A DNA stretch of 64,000 nucleotides from Gnetum montanum (Eukaryota; Streptophyta; Gnetopsida; Gnetales; Gnetaceae), in contig MNCI01028834.1 in assembly GCA_015680685.1 (NCBI GenBank), positions 506,879 through 570,878 of the forward strand, given 5' to 3'. The position numbers and the translations under genes were made by a program. The notes beneath the pieces were generated by a model. That model was not told the origin of the DNA, made no database searches, and saw only the letters and a program-made list of their open reading frames with translations. How positions within the stretch are numbered: the first letter of the stretch is position 1; each line of letters starts with the position of its first letter. Shown piece after piece: positions 42,044 to 53,616 of the stretch.

Positions 42044-43840
42044 CTTAAGGATCAAAGGATAGGTAAAAATGGGAAAATTTTTATTAAGCTATGGCTCTTC
42101 AAAGGCTTTTAGCTTTGAAAAATTACAAAAAATCATCATGCATTTGCTTAGAAAATGCGAAAATTGAGCTAATTGTCATACATATGTATGGGATTTTTAT
42201 GTGACATCAATAGTGATATATTACAAGGTTGTGTTAACTAGTCTAGCTATATTAATGGGGATAAATAATAGGCCTACATCAACTAGTCTATCTACATTGA
42301 TGGGAATGCATTACAAGGCTACATCAACTAGTTTGGCTACATCAATAAAGATGCATCAATGCAGCTATTCATAGCTATTTTTCAACTTATGATATTGAGG
42401 AATTTTGAATGAGTTTGGGGCCAAAATAAGATCCAAATGAGGACTAAAGAACTAGGAAGTCATGAAAAAAACATAATTGAGGGTATGATTCATGAAATTA
42501 GAGAAATTTGGTTGTGTGGGATGAGGAATTGAAGGATCTTCCTTATGATAAAGTAGAGTAAAATTAGATGATGCAAACTATTAAGATAATTTATATTACA
42601 ATGAGGGCCATTGTTAGGATATTTAACTTGAATTAAACCAAAAGATATGCAAGTGGATCCTTCATAAAGTAGGCTTATGCCTAATACGACCTTGCATATC
42701 CTCATCACAAGGACTCTCAAATGATGAATTGTTATTCAAGTTAAATACTATACCCATCTAAGGAATTGTCTTAGGACTATGCAAACTTATCAATTTATGA
42801 TGACATGAGATAGTGAGGTGACAAAGAATGGAGTATGACAACGAAAGAAAAATAATGGTAGAGGGAAAATCTAAATCATGGTTGCATGGGAACCTTAGTG
42901 AAATTTGTAATTAATACGATTCGATACTGGTCCATTTTGACTCTAAACCAAGCTCATTCCATTGATAGTAATCTCACATTAATATTTTCTTCTCATGGAC
43001 ACATGAGAAGAATGAAGTAAGTAGGAGCTCAATTAAAGGGATGCCTTCAAGCATGGGTAACATGTCTTTTTAGCCCCATAACTAGTACTTGGTATCGAAG
43101 AGATTATTAGGGAGGTTTGCTTTGAATTCCTAGTTTTCTTAGTTGGAACCATAATATATAGAGACATACTTCCTTTTATAATTGATAATAGAAGTAATGA
43201 TATACCTATGAGGAGCCATAGAAATTAAGAAGAAAGTTGAGAAAAGAACTTAAAAAATCCCCTTAAGGATACATCCTTTCCAATCCCACTTGGTCCTTTC
43301 ATAGTTTTTTCAGCAACAAGATCATATGTTATTTTTACTTTTAATGTGAAAGAACCTTCATGTTTCCATGATGCAGAGTGCCATATAAGATAGATGAAAT
43401 GGATGGTTGTCATGAACTCGCTACCAAATACCATAGAAAACTAATAAACTCTTAGTAAAGAGAATAACTAAAAGAAAACATTAACCTAAATATTAAATCA
43501 ACCTTCATAGCTACGTTCAACAATTTCCAAATTATGCTTTAGCCATGGAACAAAATAAGAGATTTCAATAAAGAATAAATAAAAATAACAAGAAACTAAC
43601 AAGGAAATGAAAATATATAAAATTATTAGTAAAGTATAAAAAAATGAAAAACATAAAAAGAATGTTGAAAAATAAAAAATAAAAACAAATCCCTTTCATT
43701 CATGTCAAGATGGATATCTCTCCTAGGACTATGTTGGGTGAAGAATATTCAAAAAATGGAGTGAGATTATTCTTGACCAAAGGCATTAGCATTGCACTTG
43801 GTTACTTGGAAGCACATGAAAGATTTATGTTGATTGACAT
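42044..43840. other. Stretch without recognisable gene, between W and E integrase
   Basis: Direct repeats of a tacatcaactagt-type unit occur at about 42230-42380, related to gatgcat-rich sequence at 13210-13310 near the E LTR. A nested hairpin lies at 42621-42746. No conserved coding block was seen. It is probably the region of element E downstream of integrase. Confidence 0.4.
42621..42746. repeat. Nested inverted repeat (126 bases)
   Basis: Perfect 13-base arms atttaacttgaat / attcaagttaaat (42621-42633, 42734-42746) enclose perfect 10-base arms gatatgcaag / cttgcatatc (42644-42653, 42691-42700), and near the centre lies taggcttatgccta. The three nested palindromes could fold into one long hairpin, as a small MITE or a hairpin RNA would. 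No target duplication was identified. Confidence 0.55.
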
Positions 43841-43849
43841 TAACTAGTA

Positions 43850-45330
43850 TGTGCTTCTAAGGGCTTGCTTAGTGGTAAATTGTCATACCCACAAAACGAA
43901 AAGTTGACTGTATGGTGTAGGATCCTTTCAATAATGCCTAGAACTTAGTTCATTATAGCACATGCATGGGATTCTAATAGAGAATCTTATTTTCTGGATT
44001 GAATATAACTTTTCTTATACATGCATCATGACATTGTTTATTGTATGCCTTGTGCACTTCATTCATCGTTATAGGTACTCTTCATCTTTCATCTATCATG
44101 TTAAGTGTCATGAGTCATTCTTTTTGTGCTAGTTTAATGTCTAGGTCAAGCTCACATGGAGTTGTTAGTGTATGGATTTCAATTTAAAATGGAAGTTTGG
44201 GTAACTTTGCATACACTAAGTCCCTATAGAAAGTTTACATGTTGAGTAATATGCCCAAAAGGCATCATTCAATTTGGTGATCCAAAATTTTCTATATGTG
44301 TTGATGGCTTGTGTTAGAATTCAAGTGATCTCCATATTAGTTACCTCTACTTGACCATTGGACTGAGGATGAGGAGTTGTGAGTTTATGTTGCATTCCCA
44401 GGTATTACAATAACTTGCAAAATATAACACCTCTAAAATGTATTTCCTTGTCCAAAATCAGTGTTCTAAGCATTCCAAACCTATTTCCCACCTATTTTTT
44501 AAGGAAATAAGATGTAGTAGTAGAGGTAGAGTTAGAAATGGTTGTAGCTTCAGCCCATTGGATATAGAAGTTAATAGCAATAATAATGTATGACCTCCCA
44601 TTGGTAATGAGAGTGATGGGCCCCATGAAATTAATTCTCTAAAGGTTGAAAGGCTTCACTAGTTGAATCCATTATTGGATCCATTCCATTCTAGTTGTCA
44701 TCCCTTCATCTCATTGATAGCTCTCACATGAATAAGAGAAATGATGAGCATTCCTAAAGATTATAGGTTGAAAATATCCTACCATTAGGATCTTTGTGTC
44801 CATTCTTCTCCTTGAATAGTGGTTTCCACAAGGAATCTCATGAGCATCTTGGAGGAATTTTAGTTATGTCACATACACATCATCATACTAGGCCATTGAC
44901 ATAAGCCTTATAAAGGTTAGCCTTAATATTCATGTAGTGTTTGACCTAGTGAAGAGACTACTATTCCTTTTGATGATCCCATTTACTATAAGTCTCCTAT
45001 GTTAGTAGATATGAGAGAACTTTATCATACCAATTTGTAACTAGTGGTGCACGAACTTTGGTTACCTTAATAATGAGAAGTTCATCTAGAAGTTGATCAA
45101 ATAATGACTCTTCATCATCATTGCTAACCCATCTTAACCAAGATAAATGATTTGCAACTACATTCTTGATCTTCTTTGTATCCATCATTCTTAGATTAAA
45201 ATCCTATCATCTCACTAACCATCATATAATACAAGGGCTAGACTTTAGCTTGTTTCTTAGAAAGTAGATTGCATTTTGTTTAGGGTATATAAAAATTGGG
45301 CATCTAAGCATGTTACACCTAAAAAGTTTG
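43850..45330 (-). pseudogene. Element E RNase H end and integrase (Athila-type, decayed)
   Basis: Read on the minus strand from 45330: IYPKQNAIYFLRNKLKSSPC, then MMDTKKIKNVVANHLSWL, the C-terminal RNase H block of Athila-type elements (KKGTENVVADHLSRL). Integrase follows in shifting frames: a K-T-A-KIL-like block, IIIAINFYIQWAEAT (about 44560) near the first catalytic Asp, ILDKEIHFRG at the second, and HPQSNGQVEVTNMEI (about 44360) with the catalytic Glu kept. Toward 43900 a tail with helical runs resembles the integrase C-terminus. Upstream RT was not found before 45.4 kb. The element continues downstream on this strand toward 13.3 kb. Confidence 0.7.
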
Positions 45331-45399
45331 AACATTGAAAAACTAAAAATTTTAGGTATGAAATAGTTTTAACCTTGGATCCCAAGGGCCTCTAAGAAA

Positions 45400-46850
45400 G
45401 AGGATCTAAGACACTCTATATGATCTTGTTGATCAATAGGGACTTGAAAAGTATAAATGGGGATAAACAAATGGTAATTTTAATGTATATTTAATCTAAA
45501 GAAATGCAAAAAATAAAATCATGATAATTTTCCCAACAAATTGAACTATAAAGTTATTACAATAAAAATATTAAAAATAAAGAGTTTGAAATATGTACAA
45601 ATGATGCCTGAATACATAAGGGGTTTGCTCCAATGGAGTTTGAAGCTTATTGAAGCTAGTAGTTTCCATGCTATAGTCAGCTCCACAATCTAGGTACTTC
45701 CTAACTCTCAAACACCAAAATAACTTATAAATTTTTAGCCAAGATCTGCAACATTGGTTACCAAGGGGTAAGGGATATGCTAGAATTTTATTGCAAAAAG
45801 GGGTACTACACTAAGAGTATTTGTACTTAGGTTGTTGGAAGTTTGCTCCAAAAGTCTTGCCAAATACTCAAAGCTTTTAAATGCTTAAGATTTCCAAAGG
45901 TTTCAGCACTCAAGAATTACCAAAAGCTTTATGATTTTAAGAATTCTAGAGCTCCAAAACTTGTTCAAGGTGTTTGAGATGGATTTTTATAGGTCACATG
46001 GCGAAAAATTTCTGATAGATTGGAATTATGTGCAAGTGTAGTAGGCCTTTACTCCTAGCATAGTTTACATTTATGGTATGTTTTGATACCCTAAAGGCCA
46101 ATAAAACCCCTATGAATACCAAAAATAGTAAATAGAATTTTCCAACCACGCTGGCTTCACCCATCCACATTGGCCTCATGGGAACAATGTTGGAATTTTG
46201 TGATCTATGTAAGAATTGGTGGGGCAACGCTGGAATTTTTTGAAGAAAAAAATGTCAATCCACTCCAACTTTGGCCTTAAGACATCCACACTATGTTTTG
46301 TGACAACTATGCTAGTGAAACACCATAAATTTATGGACTCTCATGATTCAGCAGAGTCTTGAAATTTGGACAAGGATCTCTGCAAGCATGGTGTCATGTT
46401 GGACTATGCATATGGAACCCTAGAAGTCCTAATGCCTGCAGAGTTACCTCCAAGTTTTCCTACCATCCTTTGCAGCACAATCAATGCAACACCTATCCAT
46501 GAGGCTAGTTTGCATGAAAAAGGCACTAGGGGTAGACCATACAATCTGGAAAATTTTCTATCTCCCATGCTGATAGGCTTGCTATACCCTCTAGCTTGCC
46601 AAGCTTGATACTTGACCTAGTTGATGGTCTACCTAGGGACCATGCTAGGAGTTGTCAAAGGTGTTTAGGATGGACTAAACAGTTTGGCAAGTTTTCTAAT
46701 CACAGGAACCTGCTACACTACACTATGCTGCACAGAATACTAGACCTTGAGAAGACCAATTGGGCTCCAAAGATGTATATTGACAATGACTCTGTCCTCC
46801 GACATATCTTCCCCACTTCATCCCTGATGCATGAGTAGCATGATGCAACA
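45400..46850 (-). repeat. Possible minus-strand LTR remnant
   Basis: No conserved coding block is visible. On the minus strand cctataaaaat (45993-45983) is a good TATA box, followed by about 500 bases of leader-like sequence. The arrangement suggests a U3/R/U5 unit on the minus strand, but no second copy, ends or target duplication were found. The part after about 46350 may already belong to the 5' LTR of element T. Confidence 0.25.
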
Positions 46851-46879
46851 AAATATGGCAATTTTCATCAGAAATCATC

Positions 46880-47600
46880 TCAATTTGAGTGCTACGTTGC
46901 ACTACGCTATGCAGTGTAGCACAACATAGCAGAGATGTACTATGAAAATACTCCTACTCAGATTTCCCTGATGGAGTAAGCATATTTTCCCATGAATTAA
47001 CCATCAAACATGCTTGTCCTGAAATAATGCCAAAACATGACCGACATCTCGTAACAGAATGTTTGCAAATGAGACAAGATTCGAGCCAACCTAGGTGCTA
47101 TGCTACGCTACGCTACATAGCGTAGCACAATGTAGTGGGGTCAGAATGCACAAAGGTCCCTTGCCAAGTGGTTCCTAGCAAAGGGATTTCACTTGGCCAC
47201 TTTCAGACCTCCAAGATTGCCTGTCCTTCTCTTCCCCTCAGGTCCCAAGTAGAATTTCTTAACAAAGCATTGTAGATCAAATAGGAATTCATGTCACATT
47301 GGCTACTACGTTGTGTTACACTTTGCAGCGTAGCACAATGTAGTAAGGACACAAAGCACAAAAGTGTCCCAAGGATGAACTCCATAGGTCCCAGGACCTT
47401 TCAACATGGAAGACAAGGTTGCCAATTGCAGAAGTTTCTTGCCTAGCCAAGCCTCATACAAGTATTTTCAGCTTTCGAGAAAAATTCCTCTTAGGACTAG
47501 TGGGTATGCTATGTAGTGTAGCACAGCATAGCATGCAGGTGTTTATACTATGTTGACATGCTAAGTAGTGTAAATAGCATAACACTCGCAGGGAAGCATC
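46880..47600. repeat. Cluster of GCTATGCTACGCTAC-type palindromes in the T LTR
   Basis: Five stretches of 30-45 bases are built from tagc and gcta steps in both directions (for example gtgctatgctacgctacgc, then tacatagcgtagcac at about 47097). Similar units occur at 48880-49060, 55230-55290, 57290-58060 and 58600-58690. Confidence 0.6.
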
Positions 47601-47984
47601 AAGATGTCTCCAGTTAACTCTAGAACTTGTTGGTAGTGGTCACTCTTGTCCTGGCATCTCTTTAAAAAAACAAGGATAAGCAAGTTTTCTTTTTTTTTTC
47701 ACCCCCTGGTTATCCCCAAATTTGTCCCTATGCTTGACCCTACTCACAAGAATAGGAAAGACATACACTTAGAGCATATGCTCCACTTTGCATTCATTGT
47801 TGGCATTCTTTGTAACAAACATGGCAGTTCACTAGATTTTGGCACATGCAACTTGAACTATATGGTCACAACATAGCAAGTTTCATGTTCAGCATCACAT
47901 AGCAACATGGCATAGTCACGTTTGCACTCTGTGGGACCCAGGACACATGGCATCCAAACCACATTTCTCTCCTGCATCTGACTC

Positions 47985-47992
47985 TATAAATA
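47985..47992 (+). promoter_or_regulatory. TATA box of the T LTR
   Basis: TATAAATA, 587 bases before the LTR end and just after gactc. It would start the sense transcript near 48020. Confidence 0.55.
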
Positions 47993-48576
47993 CCCCAGTG
48001 AACAATCTTCAAAGGGTTGGCTTTTGGAATCATCTTTCATGTGGCTATTTTTTAAGGTTGGCTTCTAGCATTCTTGGCTTTTGGACTTGGCTTTCTTACG
48101 ATTGGCATTTTGTCATTTGGCTTTCTAGTGATTAACTTTGGCAAAAATATTGGCAACTGGAAGACCATTCGTAGAAGTCAAGAAGTTGTGACCATACCGC
48201 TTTGTTGTAAGCTATGCCTATCCACATTGTGCCTCAGTTGTACATCTTTCGGCCAAATAAAGATTAGATCCCCTAATTTTGGGATGGTGCACTCTCTCAC
48301 TCAAGCCTGTTTCACTTTGTTTTGGCTATCACTACATTCTACATAATTTTTCATCAGTTTACATTTATCACCTAAGCTACACATAACATCTTTGAAACAA
48401 TTGTTCACAGAAGGTTATTGTACACTAGTTAAGTCATTGTCTAATTGACTAGACTGTTCAGGATGCCCCATTTCCATTTTTCCCCAGCATGGCCCTCGCT
48501 CAGATCTGGGATTAGATGGTGCACTCAGTAACCTCTCGATGTTCCAGCCACTGAAATTTTTGGTCACTACAGTTTT

Positions 48577-48594
48577 TGGTGCTAGAAGGAGGAC
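48577..48594 (+). other. Probable primer-binding site of T
   Basis: TGGTGCTAGAAGGAGGAC begins five bases after the LTR end. The W element has a near-identical site (TGGCTCTAGAAGGAGAGC). The tRNA was not identified. Confidence 0.5.
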
Positions 48595-49141
48595 CTTCTA
48601 TCGCCCTTCGGTGTGTCACGAGTAGTTTTGTGGGATGTCTGTACCCCATCACTAGTGACTTGCTAGGATAGACATGATACCCCTATGGTTGTCTACACAC
48701 TGAGTGGTACAGACTAGTCATCTTGATGGTTCCCCTAGAACCATGCAAGATAAAATGCCTTGAAGTAGCCACTGTGCTACATTCACGCATCTATCTCGCC
48801 ATACTATCTACCTTCTATATAACGTAGTGGCCCTGTTTATGTAGTGGTTGCTAGACCACCTATAGTGTTATTCTACCCACTACGCAGCACTATCTGTAGT
48901 GTCACGCTACCTACTACATAACACCATCTACAATGTTATACCCTCTATTGTGTTACGCCACCCACTGTGACATGCTAATCATTATGTTACGCTACCTATG
49001 TCCTATGCGATGTAGCAACTCTATCAGCATAGTAGCCTTGCTCAGCATAGTAGGCATAATGGTGAACAAAACCAATTTCCAATAATTCCTAGCATATCTT
49101 ACTTTAAGCTCCTCTCTTACACTTTCTCATAAAAAACCAAA
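48595..49141 (+). repeat. T leader with palindrome repeats
   Basis: Untranslated leader of about 550 bases before gag. Its second half (48800-49060) is full of ctacgctac, gtgttacgc and gcatagtag units of the same family as in the LTR and the antisense introns. Confidence 0.55.
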
Positions 49142-52100
49142 ATGAATCTTTTTACCACGGACCTAGAGGTACCCTACTCTATCCAACATGTGATAGGTCT
49201 CGAGTGACTACCTAGCCCAATGTTGGTATAGTGACAGTCCCTTAGGCTATGGCACTTGTCACCCAAGCATTTGGCACAAGATTCAGAGTGATACGATTTC
49301 CTCTATGAAAAAGTCCAAGCGAATCTACGCTTGGATAACCAGGAAATCAAGGATAAACGTAACTTTGAGTTCCTCCATCGGAACGGGAGGGAATTTGTCC
49401 CTTCTTCTAATGTCACCATCCCACTAACTAAAGTGTATCAATGGGTGTTAAACCAACTAATGTGAGTGAGTAAGTCTAGGGAATGAAACACAACATCCCA
49501 CTATGATGAAGCCTTTTAGGATGGGCAAGAAGACTTGGACTCCCACTCCAAAGGTAGTGGCCAGATCTACACCATGGCTATCCTTTCTACTATTGTCTTT
49601 TGGTCAAACCTGCTCTTCTCATCTACCCCCTTCGTTTTCATCACAACCATGCCACAGCTCACACCTTTTTCAATAATGGGCAGCCATCCCATGTTTTCAA
49701 CCTATCAACACGCAGGACCTTCAACTTCATTTCTAGTCACCCTCCCTTCCCAATATATCCCAGTATTGTACCCAATGTTAGTTATGGCTATACTTCCATA
49801 CGTGCACACTGTGCCTACATCACAACTACATGTGAGTTCCACTCTTCTTCCCTCGTCTGCATCCATCCCACCACTAGTTGTAGACCCAATCTCAACCATG
49901 TGGTGGGCGCCAACCGCTTCTCTCCCTACTATGAAACCCTCTTAGATGTTGCATTATGTCCAACCCAAAACGTACTAAGTCCTTCAGGTGGTATAACAAA
50001 ACACAGGGCTGTGGGCCACCTTACCAAATGAGCAAGTAGCTAACCCCATGGCACCATCAACGGTCATCACCCCAATAGCACCACCCATTGCGTGGTGGAT
50101 CACCTAGGCAGCACGACTTGCTGGGGTGGCCCCAATGGTGCTTCCAATGGGATAGGCCATTTCCCCAATAGCATCACCCATGATGGCTACTTAGGTATCC
50201 CCACAACCATCTACAATGTCCCTGGGTTTGGATCAAACTTTCCAACTCTTCAAATAGCTTAAGGTCGTTAGTTTTGAAACCATTCAAGTCATGGACTTCT
50301 ACCATGATGACCCAATCAATCTAGTTGTCCCCATGCTCATGCTGCCCCCTGGGGTGCCACTCCCCCAATTTACAAAATACAATGGGGAGGGAGACCCGAA
50401 TGTACATTTGGTGACCTTCAGGTCTGAATCCTTACTATTGCAATCATGGCCTCAGATCATCATTTGTTTCTTTACCATGTCCCTAATAGGCAAAGCACTA
50501 GACTAGTACTGTGCACTCACATGTGCCTCCATCTCAACCTTGGAGGAGCTACTAAGTCAATTCGTGACCTATTTCAAGTACAACTTGAAACTAGATGTCA
50601 CTCTAGACCAGCTCATGAGCATTAAGCAGGACCCACTAGAATCTGTGCAGAGATTCATACAATGGTGGAACATCACTTTAAACGAGATATGTGAACCAAT
50701 TACTGAGGCCAACTTGTTGGCCATATTTAAGAAAGTGGTAAATGTCTTCATTAAGTCTAAGCTCTACTACTTGGCCATGCGTTCCCTCAGCCAAGCCTTT
50801 GCTTAAACAAAAAACATCCAAGACATGGCAGAGGCTAGTAGAGACCCTACCTATGTGGCCTACAAGAATGCACACACCAAGAAAGACAAGGAGAAAGGCA
50901 AGGCTGCAGCAACTACACTGGCTGTTGTAGCCAACAAGGCTAAGCCTAACAATAACAAAAAGGCTATCATAGAACCCAATGCTCCTGCTAATTCCACACC
51001 TGGCTCCAATAACACAAGATGGTCCTTAACATCAACACCTATGATGCCAACCTAGCCAAGGCCCAACTTTGAGCGTAAGGATTGCTCCAAGTATACCCCC
51101 TTACCCATTAAGCCTTTAGAACTTTTCAAGAAACTGTTGGGAGTCTAGTGTATACAACACAAACTGATGTCTGAGGAGACTATCAAATGCTATCAAAGGT
51201 ACTATGAAGTTCTTAGGAACCCCTCCTTGGTTGCACCCAATGAGCCACCAGTGCCTAAGAATTTCCGATTAGAACATTTCTGTGACTATCACCAACTATG
51301 TGGTCACGATATACACTATTGTTTAGCATTGAAAGATGATATTCAACACATGATCGATCAGGGAAAGCTGGTCCTGGATGAAGGTAGTCTTGTTCGACTT
51401 GAAAATTAGTCAAAGTGCATTTACAAATACCCCCTCAATGCTAACAATGCCAGTTACACAATCAACACTATTGGCATTAACAATAACCCTGAGCCACCAT
51501 AGCAACCATTTGTGGTGCATGTGCCTCCTCATAATGTAGAAATGCCAACAACAATAGCATCATAAGTCCCATTTGTTCTTAAAGTTCCTGGTCAGACATC
51601 CACCTCACCTTTTGTGCTTAGAGTTGCACCATCACTCGTGCCAACACTATAGGCACCATTTGTCATTAAGGTGCCAAAACATCCAAGCTCTTCTACCACC
51701 CAAATCTAGGAAATAAAAACTGCACCATAGCCTCCTTGTCCAAAAAAGCATGAAGAGCATTTAGTAGACAAGTTGGCTAGGGAACTCACTATGCTAGGTC
51801 CCCCTAAGCCTACCCCCTTTTTTGTAGTCCCCATGACCTCTTCATCATCAGATGCTGGTGGCAGCATACATACATAATCGACACCCATCGATCCAAAAAA
51901 GTTAGTTACCTATCCCAAAACCACTCCCCCTTGGGAGATTCATCTTCTAGGATGAATAGAGGAGGAAAGGGTTAAAAAACAACAAGATGGTAGGCAGGAC
52001 TTTCTCAATGCTCTTGCACAAGTCAAACAGGCCCTAAAGTAGAAAAGCACAACTTTAAGCCTATATGACTTGATAATTACTTCCATGGTGCATCGTGAGG

Positions 52101-52690
52101 CCATGATTCACATGTTAGTATCTATCCCTATTGATGAAAACATGACAGTCGAAGAGAAAGCAATCCACACTATCATGCTTCCCTCTATGGCTGAAGAACC
52201 ATGGCCAGCGCACTTGACATTTCATGATAATTCCATTAAGGATGACCCTGAAAAGGGTTAGGTGACAATGGCACCCATGTTCATCACAATTCGGGTCGGC
52301 CAATACAAGATCCAATGGGTACATGTTGATGACAGGGCTGCTACCAATGTCATTCCATTTCCCATAGTGGATAAATTAGGCTTGGTTGATTAAATCAGAC
52401 CCATGGCAACTTCTTGCCTAAAATTGTTCAATGGGGCATGTGTGATGGTAAAGGGAATTGTCCACATTAACTTTGTGGTAGAGGATCAGTTCCCCACAAA
52501 TGTGGTGTTCATTGTGGTGGAAGAGATTCCTAGGTTCAACCTAATTTTTGGGAAGATATGGTTAGCCCAATTAAGGGTTGTCTCTTCATCGATACATCAA
52601 GAGATCTACCTAACCTATGCAGGTGGGGAAGTGGTGATCTACATTGACGAAGTGGCTGCCCAGGCCATAAACAACATTGACATGGAGTAG
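49142..52690 (+). pseudogene. T gag and protease in one frame (point stops only)
   Basis: One frame from the ATG at 49142 to 52690, with well over ten in-frame stops but no frameshift at the points checked. Gag shows RNFEFLHRNGREFVPSSNV (about 49350), a proline-rich region, and the capsid domain at 50290-50810 (LPQFTKYNGEGDPNVHL; STLEELLSQFVTYFK; DPLESVQRFIQWWN). A Tat-type zinc motif, FCDYHQLCGHDIHYCLAL, is at 51278-51331. The protease active site WVHVDDRAATNVIPF (about 52318-52362) has DDR where the family has DDG. The flap block reads IPRFNLIFGKIWLAQL. The frame closes at 52690; further readable codons reach about 52885 and a splice-like donor. Confidence 0.8.
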
Positions 52691-53187
52691 GGTTCGAAAA
52701 TAGTAATCTCTAAGAACAAACCATCTGTTCATACTACAACCCTTTACTTTACTGATGAGCCAGCCAAAAAAGCTAACTCAGATATAGAAACTACATGCAT
52801 TGAGTTTCCTTTTCAGACAGTAGACAATGACATAGAAGAATACCACAACAAAGCCTCTTCGCCACATGCTTCGCCTAGCCCTTGATGGGTGAGGAAACAA
52901 CTGCATAATTAGAGATTACCTCTAATTCAATTCCATAAGTGCTTGGCTTGAACATTTTTTTATCTCCTTTTGTCTTAATTTTAGCATCACATTTACTATT
53001 TGCATTATGTTCATTTTTAGCATCACATTCACTATTTCCATTATGTTCATTTTTTTTAGCATCATGATCACTGTTTACATTATTTTAATTGTTCACATCA
53101 TGTCTACTGTTCGCATTTGCATCATGTCTACTATTTACATTATGTCCACCATTTACATCATGGTTGTTGCTTGCATTGATTATCTAT

Positions 53188-53500
53188 TGCCATGGCCCAA
53201 AATGGCCTTAAACTATCGCCATGGCCCAAAATGGCCTTAAACTATTGCCATAGCATAGGATGGCCTTAAACTAGCACCATGGCCCAAAATGGCCTAAAAC
53301 TAGCAATGGCTAGGAATGGCCTTAAACTACCATCATGGCCTACTAAGGCCTAAAACTAGCAACTTTACTTCTCAAAAAATTAAATTTAAAAATAAAATAA
53401 ATTATCATTAAGCAATGGCTCAAAATGGCCTTAAACTATTGTTGTGGCCCGAAATGGCCTAAAACTAAAACAAGAGGCCCTGAAGGGGCCCAAACACATT
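53188..53500. repeat. Minisatellite, about 29-bp unit
   Basis: About eight imperfect copies of a 29-base unit centred on ccatggcccaaaatggcc followed by ttaaactatcg or aaaactagca. The first two copies (53190 and 53219) are almost identical; a non-repeat stretch at about 53360-53410 interrupts the array. Confidence 0.8.
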
Positions 53501-53616
53501 AATAAAAATAATAATAAATAATAGATTAACCAAATTAAAATAATTTCTTCACACTGTTCTTTTCATCCAATTTCAGTCCATACAATAATTATCACAAAAA
53601 TTAAATTGCTGCCACA

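Larger units (their letters stand above)
46850..48571 (+). repeat. 5' LTR of T (start unresolved)
   Basis: The LTR ends in tcactaca at 48571, followed by one base, a T-run and the primer-binding site. It contains a TATA box (47985) and several imperfect palindromes of the gctatgctacgctac type (46888, 47097, 47300, 47503 and 47560). Without the 3' LTR the left edge cannot be set; it may lie anywhere between about 46350 and 46880. Confidence 0.55.

Noticed and set aside
49600-50031. 143-codon plus-strand frame overlapping T gag
   Set aside because: The true gag frame (49142 onward) is continuous in another phase here and carries all family motifs; this is a shadow frame of a proline-rich region.
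53188-53500. Regular repeats that could suggest a CRISPR-like array
   Set aside because: Units are directly adjacent without distinct spacers and the context is a plant retrotransposon; it is a minisatellite.
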